Part shown: positions 6,800 to 14,092 of the stretch, in pieces | Position numbering within the stretch: position 1 is the stretch's first letter | Layout of the letters: each line of letters begins with the position of its first letter | Assembly (NCBI GenBank): GCA_965197275.1 | Contig: CBDAMQ010000006.1 | Coordinates: 1-64,000 of the forward strand | DNA length: 64,000 bases | Reading direction: 5' to 3' | Origin: DASCOT01 sp965197275 | GTDB taxonomy: Bacteria > Acidobacteriota > UBA890 > WLXD01 | Program-made: the position numbers and the translations under genes | Notes under the pieces: model-generated | What the model was told of the DNA's origin: nothing | Seen by the model: only the letters and a program-made list of their open reading frames with translations | Databases searched by the model: none

Positions 6800-7879
6800 A
6801 TGACGACGCCCCGTTTCTACATCGTCGGCAGCGCGCACGAACGCCCCGCGAGCCGCAAGACGATTTTTGCTGACGGTGACTCGGACAGCACGTTTCGGGA
6901 GGGTGTCGACTTGGAGCTCAGCCACTGGGTTCCGAACAAGACCCCGGACAAGTACAAGGCCGACACCTCGACTGGATGCTGTGTGCGGTTCGCCGAACGG
7001 CACTCTGTCGACGATTGGGACCTGGCGATCAACAACCACCTCGACGTCGACGGCGTTATGTCGATATTCACGTTGGTGTATCCGGAGCTCGTGCTGGCCG
7101 AACGGGAAACGGTCGTACAGGCGGCGGAGATAGGCGACTTCTGGGGATGGGGAGAACGGCCGGCGCAGGTTCTCTTCCAGGGCCTCACGTTGCTCATGGA
7201 TCGCCTCCAATCCCGGCAGGTCGATATCCAGGAGATCTATGAGCGGTGCTTCGAACGCGCCCGCGAGCTGATGCGCGCCGGTGTCGATGATGCGCCGGAG
7301 ATGCTCGAGGGTCTGGCGTCTCTGGCACGTTCACTCGATCTCGTGCGGTCGGGTGCCATAGAGCGTTCCCGCCTTCACCAGAGGTTTACCCACTTTCACC
7401 TGCCGGCAGCCGTCGTTGGCGAGAGCGTCGAGCTCGCATTGAGCGTGCCGGCGTTCAATGCCCCGCTGGGGCCGCCCGTCCCCCTGCTCCCGCAGGTACG
7501 AAACCGCCAGGACCGCGAGCGTGTCCAGCTGGTCTCGATCGAGGCCGACCAGGGCTGGTACTACGACCTCTACTACCCCGGGTACATGTGGGCCGATACC
7601 CCGCAGGCGTGGCGGGCACCAGGATTGTCGTTCAGCGGCAGCAAGAACGGCTATTACTACGGTCATGCCCCATTGGATGACGCGGTGGTGCAGCTGGCGG
7701 AGGCAGAGAGCGGTACCGGGCACTGGCGGATTACCGATGAGGTGACCCCGTTCGCCGCGCTCGCGGGGCGTGGCTTCCCGGTCGTGTTGAGCTTTCTGGA
7801 CGGAGAGGATCAGCCGGCGTGCAGTCGACTTGCGCCGGCGAGTGTGGCGTCGATCCTGGCTCCGGCCTTCGACTCGTAA
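6800..7879 (+). CDS. Uncharacterised protein with DHH-like metal motif (DUF6687-like)
   Basis: 359 residues, third gene of the carnitine operon (16 bp after lcdH). The N-terminal region reads LELSHWVPNKTPDKYKADTS, then NNHLDVDGVMSIFTLVYPEL at ~78-97. The HxDxDG cluster (His80, Asp82, Asp84) resembles the metal site of DHH-type phosphoesterases and matches my memory of the DUF6687 family, which has no known activity. The C-terminal part is aromatic (GWYYDLYYPGYMWADTPQAW, NGYYYGHAPLDDAV). There is no signal peptide. Its place after the cleavage enzyme suggests a role in carnitine, betaine or choline-ester use, possibly hydrolysis, but that is only inference from position. Confidence 0.7.
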   Translation: MTTPRFYIVGSAHERPASRKTIFADGDSDSTFREGVDLELSHWVPNKTPDKYKADTSTGCCVRFAERHSVDDWDLAINNHLDVDGVMSIFTLVYPELVLAERETVVQAAEIGDFWGWGERPAQVLFQGLTLLMDRLQSRQVDIQEIYERCFERARELMRAGVDDAPEMLEGLASLARSLDLVRSGAIERSRLHQRFTHFHLPAAVVGESVELALSVPAFNAPLGPPVPLLPQVRNRQDRERVQLVSIEADQGWYYDLYYPGYMWADTPQAWRAPGLSFSGSKNGYYYGHAPLDDAVVQLAEAESGTGHWRITDEVTPFAALAGRGFPVVLSFLDGEDQPACSRLAPASVASILAPAFDS

Positions 7880-8126
7880 ACCGGGCGACCCGTACCGTCC
7901 GTTTGTCCGTCTCCGGCGAGCGCCGCCGGGTGAGAGGCCCGCCGTTTGTCCGTCGCTGGCCGGTGCTGTCTTCGCGCCCGAGAATTGCCTATTACTGCCT
8001 GCGCTCCGGCTGATAGATTGACTCGCGGCGTCCCTCACGAGGGCCCACTCCGTGGGCGTCGGGGCTCCTGGAGCGACGGGCAAGCCAGTGCACTTGACGA
8101 CTGCGGTAGGCGGTGCGACCCGCCCG

Positions 8127-10691
8127 ATGCCGGGCCCGGGCTACCGTCGAATTCTCATCCTCACGACGGTCGTGTCCGCGCTTGCCAGCCCGGTCGTAGT
8201 CGCCCAGCAAGAGCGCGACGAGCAAGAGCGTCGTCGCCGGATTCCGGTCCGCCTTGTTCAGCCGAACGAGTCCGGGAACGCGGCAAGGACGGGACCGCGT
8301 CGGAACATTCCCGTGCGCATGGTCCGGCCTGGCGAAACAGTCCCTCCGATGCTGGCAGTCGCGCCGAGCACGCGTGCCGAGACGCCGGTGGTGGAATCCG
8401 AGCGCAGCGGCGCGCTTCAGCCGGCCGTCGCTGCCGCCTCGGAGCCGATGGGGTCCGAAGGTCGATTGCTGCCGACGAGCGAAGCGACCCCGTTCGCGCT
8501 TCTCGAGAGCCCCCCTCGCCGGGCGGCGTCGAGCACCGATGCCGTCGGTGTCTCTGCCGACTCTGCCGACCTGCCGATCGACGGCAAACGAGCTGCCGCG
8601 ACATGGACGGACACGCCCCCGGTCCTCGACGGCCGGATTGACGATGCGGCGTGGATGCTGGCGGACGTTGTGAGCGACTTCACGCAGAAGGAGCCCGTCG
8701 TTGGCGCGACGCCGACGAAGCGCACCGAGGTGCGCATCCTGTACGACGACGACACTCTCTACATCGGCTGGATCAACTACGACGATGAGCCCGACAAGAT
8801 CGTCGCCACGGAGATGCGCCGCGACGAATACCCGTCGGCGGATGATTGGGCAGTGGTCTACCTCGATACGTTTCACGACCATCGCAACGCGTTCGCCTTC
8901 GTGGTCAACGCGCTCGGCAACAAGTTCGACTTCACCCTGCGTGACGAGAGCCAGTTCAACCAGAACTGGGACGAGACCTGGGAAGCTGCGGCGAGCATCA
9001 CCGAACGCGGCTGGGAAGCCGAGCTCGCCATCCCGTTTGCCGCCCTCCGGTATCCCACCGGAAGCAACGTCTGGGGCATGGAGCTTGAGCGCGAGGTGAT
9101 ACGCACGAAGGAGCGCATGAACTGGAACAACACCAGCCGCGACTACGACTGGCGGGCAGTCTCACAGTTCGGCAATCTCGTCGGGCTGCAGGGCCTCGCA
9201 CTCACCGATCGGTTCCGTCTCAAGCCCTTCGTAACCGGCGGCTACGACTCCTTCCAGCAGCGTGACGATCCGATCTCCGACAGCAGGGGCGATATCGGGC
9301 TCGAGAGGTTTCAGGTACAGCTGACCCCCAGCCTTACCGCCAACCTGACGGTGAACACCGACTTCGCCGAGGTCGAGGCCGACACTCAGCAGGTGAACCT
9401 GACCCGTTTCTCGCTGTTCTTTCCCGAGCAGCGCGAGTTCTTTCTCGAGGCCGCCAACAGCTTCACCTTCGGCACGCTCCCACGGCGTAGCGCCGAGGGC
9501 GAGGGAGGCGGCTTTCAGCGACAGCCGCCACTGGCACTGCTGTTCTTCTCGCGTCGTATCGGTCTGGGGCCAGAGGGACAGCCTGTCCCGATTCGCTATG
9601 GCGGCAAGCTGACCGGCAAGATCGGCAGCGGCAACGTCGGCTTCGTCAATGTGCAGACGGGCGATTCGCAGTTCGGCGTCGGTGAGAACTTCGCCGCATT
9701 TCGCTGGAAGCAGCCCCTCTTCGGCCGCTCGAGTATCGGCGCGCTGGTCACCAACGTCCAGGGGCCCGACGGCCAGTACAATCGCGTTTTCGGCATCGAT
9801 ACTGACTTGACGCTCTTCGACCACCTGTTCGTGTCGGGGTTCGTGGCCGGCGGCCAGGACAACGACGTCGACGGCACCTCCTGGGTGGGGCAGCTCAGCG
9901 CCGGGTGGGAAACCGAAGCGTGGGGGCTCGGCGGCGATGTCACCTACGTGGCCGACGACTTCGACACCGACCTCGGCTTCGTCCTACGGCAGAACATCGT
10001 GCGTTACAGCTCGCAGGGGCGTTGGTCGATTCGCCCACGCACGCCTTTCCTGCGGCGAGTGTCGCTGGGCCCGGCGTTCGAACGAATCACCGACACCAGC
10101 GGGCGATTGGTCTCCCGGCAGGGCGGCCTGAGCACGCGGTTGGATCTGGAGTCCGGGGACATCGTCCGTTTCCGCATCAGCCGCAACTACGAGCTGCTCG
10201 ACTTCGACTTCCCCATCGACGAGAACGTCTCCATCCCGGCCGGCGACTACTCTTGGACCGATGGCGAGATCACGGTGCGCAGCGCCGCGCGGCGGGCGCT
10301 GAGCGGCAACTTGACCTTCAACCTGGGCGAGTTCTATGACGGCACGCGCCTCGGCCTCGGCGGGGGGCCCAGCTTCCGGTTCAGTGACCGTTTCACCCTG
10401 AACCCCGAGTACAACTTCAATCGCATCGACCTGCCCGGCGGCAGCTTCAACACCCACTTGGTGCGGCTGCGCGCTAACCTGTCGCTGTCCGAGCGCATGC
10501 TGTTCGACTCGCTTTTGCAGCACAGTAGCGTCACCGATCAGCTCTCGGCGTTTGTGCGCTTGCGGTACATCTACCGCACCGGCGATGACTTCTATCTGGT
10601 GTATCGGCAGTCGACCGCGTTCAGCGGCCTGTTCGATCGTCTCGACGACCGCACGCTGACCGCGAAGATGACCTTCACCCTACAGCGCTGA
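8127..10691 (+). CDS. DUF5916 protein: CBM9-like domain plus outer-membrane barrel (paralogue 1)
   Basis: 854 residues from MPGPGYRRILILTTVVSALA, a Sec signal peptide; an upstream in-frame ATG at 8052 would bury the signal, so I reject it. A low-complexity proline/arginine linker follows with a repeated IPVR(L/M)V(Q/R)P motif (about 40-75). Then comes a CBM9-like beta-sandwich (TDTPPVLDGRIDDAAW ... LYIGWINYDDEPDKIVATEM). The C-terminal ~500 residues have alternating aromatic and polar strands (FRLKPFVTGGYDSFQQR, YRTGDDFYLVYRQSTAFSG), typical of an outer-membrane beta-barrel. Members are thought to act at the outer membrane in ligand binding or uptake; none is well characterised. It is a paralogue of the gene at 14093. 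Confidence 0.8.
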   Translation: MPGPGYRRILILTTVVSALASPVVVAQQERDEQERRRRIPVRLVQPNESGNAARTGPRRNIPVRMVRPGETVPPMLAVAPSTRAETPVVESERSGALQPAVAAASEPMGSEGRLLPTSEATPFALLESPPRRAASSTDAVGVSADSADLPIDGKRAAATWTDTPPVLDGRIDDAAWMLADVVSDFTQKEPVVGATPTKRTEVRILYDDDTLYIGWINYDDEPDKIVATEMRRDEYPSADDWAVVYLDTFHDHRNAFAFVVNALGNKFDFTLRDESQFNQNWDETWEAAASITERGWEAELAIPFAALRYPTGSNVWGMELEREVIRTKERMNWNNTSRDYDWRAVSQFGNLVGLQGLALTDRFRLKPFVTGGYDSFQQRDDPISDSRGDIGLERFQVQLTPSLTANLTVNTDFAEVEADTQQVNLTRFSLFFPEQREFFLEAANSFTFGTLPRRSAEGEGGGFQRQPPLALLFFSRRIGLGPEGQPVPIRYGGKLTGKIGSGNVGFVNVQTGDSQFGVGENFAAFRWKQPLFGRSSIGALVTNVQGPDGQYNRVFGIDTDLTLFDHLFVSGFVAGGQDNDVDGTSWVGQLSAGWETEAWGLGGDVTYVADDFDTDLGFVLRQNIVRYSSQGRWSIRPRTPFLRRVSLGPAFERITDTSGRLVSRQGGLSTRLDLESGDIVRFRISRNYELLDFDFPIDENVSIPAGDYSWTDGEITVRSAARRALSGNLTFNLGEFYDGTRLGLGGGPSFRFSDRFTLNPEYNFNRIDLPGGSFNTHLVRLRANLSLSERMLFDSLLQHSSVTDQLSAFVRLRYIYRTGDDFYLVYRQSTAFSGLFDRLDDRTLTAKMTFTLQR

Positions 10692-10727
10692 GTTGCCGAC
10701 ACCGCGGCAGCGAGCCGCCGTTTCTCC

Positions 10728-11891
10728 TCAGGTGAGTTCGCCCAATCGCTGGCAGGCTTCGGTCAGCACGGCGTCGTCTTTGGCGTAGCAGAAGCGCAGG
10801 TAGTCCTTCGCATTGCTTCCCTGAAAGAACGCCTCGCCGGGAACCGACGCGATGCCGGTCGCATCCAGGAGGTGCATGGCGCGGGCCTTGCCATCGTCTC
10901 CCGGCAGATGAGTGGCGTCGGCGAGAACGTAGTAGGCGCCGGCGGGGATAAACGGGATGAGCCCGGCACGATCTAGGGCGTCGCAGAAACGGTCGCGCTT
11001 GGCCTCGTACTCCACCGCTAGATCCGCAAAGAACGCCTCGTCCAGTGTATTGACGCCGGCCGCGACCCCGTACTGCAGCGGCGCCGGCGCGCACACGTAC
11101 ACGAGATCGTTCATGTAGCCGATGATCTTCGACCAGCGTAGGGCGCTGGCGGTGTACCCGATGCGCCAGCCGGTGATGCTGAAGGTCTTCGAATAGCCGG
11201 AGATCGTGATCGTTCGATCGCGGAGCTCCGGCAACGACCCCGGGCTGATGTGCTGGGCGCCACCGTAGAGGAAGTACTCGTAGATCTCGTCGGTAACCAC
11301 CAAAAGGTCGTGGCGCACGGCAAGTTCGCCGATCCACTCGAGCTCCTCTCGAGCAAACACCTTCCCGGAGGGGTTACCCGGTGTGTTTATGAGGATCATC
11401 TTGGTACGCGGCGAGATCGCCGCTTCCAAAGCGGCGCGATCGAAGCTCCAGTCTGGAGGCTGCAGCTTGACCGCAACTGAAACCGCCTCTAGCGAGTCCA
11501 GGGTGTTTACGTGGTAGCCGTAGTAGGGCTCGAAGAGGACGACCTCGTCGCCAGGATCGAGGAACGACAGGCACACGGTGTAGAAGGCCCCGGTCGAGCC
11601 CGAGGACACCACGATGTCGGTCTCTGGGTCGACGTCGATGCCATTGTAGGCGCTCAGCTTCTGCGCCAACGCCCGGCGCAGGATCTCCATGCCATCGTAG
11701 CGAGTGTAGGTGTTGAGTCCCTGCTCGAGAGCGTCGCGTACTCCCTGCAGCACCGGCTCCGGAGTCGGCGTGTCGCACGTCCCCTGCGCCAGATTGATGC
11801 CACCGACACGCTCGCACTCGATGAACATGGCGCGGATCTCCGCCTGCGTGATCGAGTCCGCTCGGCGGCTCGGGGAGAGCCTCGACGTCAC
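10728..11891 (-). CDS. Class I/II PLP-dependent aminotransferase
   Basis: 387 residues from a GTG at 11891 (VTSRLSPSRRADSITQAEI). This start is preferred because GGGAAGTGAG precedes it and a short gene ends eight bases upstream; an ATG at 11945 would overlap that gene. The fold-type I aspartate-aminotransferase signatures are present: NLAQGTCDTPTPEPV, NTPGNPSGKVF, VVTDEIYEYFLY, and SGYSKTFSITGWRIGY with the PLP-binding lysine. The large-domain arginine for the alpha-carboxylate is in DYLRFCYAK. It transfers an amino group between an amino acid and a 2-oxo acid in the cytosol; the substrate cannot be read from sequence. It converges on the DUF5916 gene (36 bp). Confidence 0.85.
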   Translation of the reverse strand: MTSRLSPSRRADSITQAEIRAMFIECERVGGINLAQGTCDTPTPEPVLQGVRDALEQGLNTYTRYDGMEILRRALAQKLSAYNGIDVDPETDIVVSSGSTGAFYTVCLSFLDPGDEVVLFEPYYGYHVNTLDSLEAVSVAVKLQPPDWSFDRAALEAAISPRTKMILINTPGNPSGKVFAREELEWIGELAVRHDLLVVTDEIYEYFLYGGAQHISPGSLPELRDRTITISGYSKTFSITGWRIGYTASALRWSKIIGYMNDLVYVCAPAPLQYGVAAGVNTLDEAFFADLAVEYEAKRDRFCDALDRAGLIPFIPAGAYYVLADATHLPGDDGKARAMHLLDATGIASVPGEAFFQGSNAKDYLRFCYAKDDAVLTEACQRLGELT

Positions 11892-11898
11892 GCCGGTC

Positions 11899-12021
11899 TC
11901 ACTTCCCAAAGGGCAGATCCGGTATGGGCTCGGGGTCGGCTGCACCGGTTGTGGGAACGGTGATAGCGAGCGTGAGAGCCATCGCGCAGAGAGTCGAAAG
12001 CAGGCGTGTCGTTGATCTCAT
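11899..12021 (-). CDS. Small secreted peptide, 40 aa
   Basis: A short frame with an AGGAG Shine-Dalgarno four to five bases before the ATG at 12021. It encodes a classic signal peptide (MRSTTRLLSTLCAMALTLA, then ITVPTTGAA) with a predicted cleavage after GAA. This leaves a mature tail of ~13 residues, DPEPIPDLPFGK. Its TGA lies eight bases before the aminotransferase GTG, whose ribosome-binding sequence overlaps the end of this frame, so the two are probably translationally linked. I do not recognise the peptide. It could be a periplasmic peptide, a leader peptide controlling the aminotransferase, or a degraded gene start, but the strong ribosome-binding site and clean signal sequence favour a real gene. 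Confidence 0.55.
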   Translation of the reverse strand: MRSTTRLLSTLCAMALTLAITVPTTGAADPEPIPDLPFGK

Positions 12022-12350
12022 CGGGCTCCTCGTCGGAGGGCAGTCCCAGTTCGGCACGGGGGATGAGTCGAGTGCGGGGTTTCTATCATGTTGGTCCCAC
12101 GTGAGTCACTGGCGGAAAACGTGTCCGGCGCGGACTCCGGGACTCCGAGCGACAATAGTCCGGCGCTCGTGCTCGGATGCTCACCCTCGGCGGACGCCGA
12201 GGCGTGGCGCTAACGTAGGGGCTGCGAGAAGGTCGGAAAGAGCGCCGCGATCGGGCGGTTGAGCCCCCCGAAGCGTACGATTACGATCAGCGCCGCATCG
12301 GAACTATGGGCGGGCACCCAGGTGAGCCGACGCCCACGGGAGAGCCGCAG
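12022..12350. other. Divergent intergenic region without a recognised gene
   Basis: 329 bp between the small peptide/aminotransferase unit and the DUF2339 gene, so it should contain promoters for both. I see no recognisable operator, RNA gene or frame with a ribosome-binding site. An ATG at 12306 is in frame with DUF2339 but would add 15 residues before the better start at 12351. Confidence 0.4.
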
Positions 12351-14069
12351 ATGACCGACATCGACCACCGGCTTGCTGCCCTCGAAGAGCGCATCCGCCG
12401 GCTCGAGGAGGCGCAGCGAGCAGCAGGCGCACCCGCGGCACCGACGGAGGCATCGGTCGGTGCCGCAATGCCGCCCCGACCCCGACAAGTACCGGCGAAG
12501 CCCGAATCGGCGCCGCTACCCGCCGACCCGGAACCAGCGCCGCCGGTCGCACCGCCCCGCTCCGATGAGCCCCGGCTGTCGCTAGCGACCGGAGTGCTCG
12601 GCGTCAGCGGCGCGGCGGCTTTGGTGCTCGCCGCGATGTATCTGATCCGGCTGGCGATCGATTCCGGATGGCTCACACCGGAACGGCAAGTAGGGCTGGC
12701 GGCGCTTGGCGGCCTGGGGCTCATCGGTCTGGGGCTAGCGCTGGCTGGTCGAAAACGCCGCTACGCGGCGCTGTTGCCGGGGGCCGGCGTGGTGATCCTG
12801 TTCCTGACGGTCTACGGGGCGCATGTCTTTCACGGGCTGATGGCGGCTCCCGCGGCCACCGCTGCCGTGGCCGGCATATGTGTCGCGTCGTTGTGGCTTG
12901 CACGTGTCTTCGGCACCGACATATACGCACTGTTCGCGGTGATCGGTGCCTACTCCACACCTTTCTTCCTGTCCACCAACCAGCCCGATCTGGAGGATCT
13001 ACTGATCTACTTCTCCGCCTGGAGCGTGCTGTTCTGCTTGCACGCGCTGTGGGTCGGTTCGCGCATCGCCTATCTGGTGGCGATGTATCTGGCGATCGTG
13101 GGATTCGACCTGATCTGGCGCGACGCCGGGCAGCCCGATTGGTCGACCGCGGCGATCTACCAGGCATTGCAGTTCTTCATTTTCACTGCCACGGCGATGG
13201 TGTACTCGGTACGACGCAAGTCGCCGATGAGCGAAACAGAGGCAGCGCTCGGTCATATGCCGGCGCTGCTGATCTTCTATGTGCTCGAATACTCGATCCT
13301 CGATCGACACCTGGAAGCGTGGGCACCGTGGATAGCCTTCGGCAGCGTGCTGGCGCTGTTCGCGGCGCATCTCGTCGCCACGCGTGTGATGCGCCAGAGT
13401 ACCGCCGCCAGTGGCGCGATCGTGGGTGCCTATGCCGTACTGGTGACATTGCATGCCGGCTACGTGGAGCTACTCCCAGGTCGGCTGGCGCCGTGGGTGG
13501 CGCTCGTGGTTGTGCTGGCGTACGCGGCACTGGGACGCACCGGCGCGGCTAACGGAGTTACTGCGCGATTGGCGCAGCTGGCGGTGTTCGCTGTCTTCGC
13601 GCTCAACTACCTGCGCGTGCTCAGCGATTTCTCCATGCGCCAGGTACCGGGGGAAGGGTGGCTGCGCCTGTTGTATCCGCTAGTGCTGTACGCCGGATAC
13701 GGCCTGACGCGCCAGCAGGCCGGCCGATTCGGGTTTCGCGCGCCCCTGTTGTACGCGGCGCACGTCGCGGCGATGGCCGCCGTGGTTCGGTTCGTCGATG
13801 CGAGCTTCGTGACGTCCGTGCTCTGGGGCGCGATCGCTGTCACCAGCCTCATCGTTGCCGTCTGGCTGCGCGACACACCGCTTGGACGATCGTCGTTTCT
13901 TGTCTTTGCGGTCTCCGGCCTGAAGGTGTTGCTCTATGATTTAGCAGGTGCTCCGCCGCTGGTACGCATTGGCAGCCTGGCGGCGCTGGGCGTGAGTCTC
14001 TTCGTGGGTGGCTGGCTGTACCAGGAGCTCAGCGCGTCCTCCACTCCCCGGCAGCGAGGTCAGAGCTGA
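12351..14069 (+). CDS. DUF2339 polytopic membrane protein
   Basis: 572 residues starting MTDIDHRLAALEERIRRLEE, with GGGAG about ten bases upstream. An N-terminal coiled coil (~20 aa) and a proline/alanine-rich linker with many PP and PAP pairs (to ~75) lead into a long series of about 14-16 hydrophobic helices. One example is ALVLAAMYLIRLAIDSGW, with the motif WLTPERQVGLAALGGLGLIG that is typical of DUF2339. Homologues are inner-membrane proteins of unknown function, often near surface or polysaccharide genes. The gene is 23 bp before a DUF5916 gene, so co-expression is likely. Confidence 0.85.
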   Translation: MTDIDHRLAALEERIRRLEEAQRAAGAPAAPTEASVGAAMPPRPRQVPAKPESAPLPADPEPAPPVAPPRSDEPRLSLATGVLGVSGAAALVLAAMYLIRLAIDSGWLTPERQVGLAALGGLGLIGLGLALAGRKRRYAALLPGAGVVILFLTVYGAHVFHGLMAAPAATAAVAGICVASLWLARVFGTDIYALFAVIGAYSTPFFLSTNQPDLEDLLIYFSAWSVLFCLHALWVGSRIAYLVAMYLAIVGFDLIWRDAGQPDWSTAAIYQALQFFIFTATAMVYSVRRKSPMSETEAALGHMPALLIFYVLEYSILDRHLEAWAPWIAFGSVLALFAAHLVATRVMRQSTAASGAIVGAYAVLVTLHAGYVELLPGRLAPWVALVVVLAYAALGRTGAANGVTARLAQLAVFAVFALNYLRVLSDFSMRQVPGEGWLRLLYPLVLYAGYGLTRQQAGRFGFRAPLLYAAHVAAMAAVVRFVDASFVTSVLWGAIAVTSLIVAVWLRDTPLGRSSFLVFAVSGLKVLLYDLAGAPPLVRIGSLAALGVSLFVGGWLYQELSASSTPRQRGQS

Positions 14070-14092
14070 AGTTCGCGCCACCGCTCGTCAGG

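Noticed and set aside
7992..8882. Long antisense frame (296 codons) over the DUF5916 gene
   Set aside because: Arginine-rich shadow of a GC-rich gene with no ribosome-binding site and no recognisable domain.
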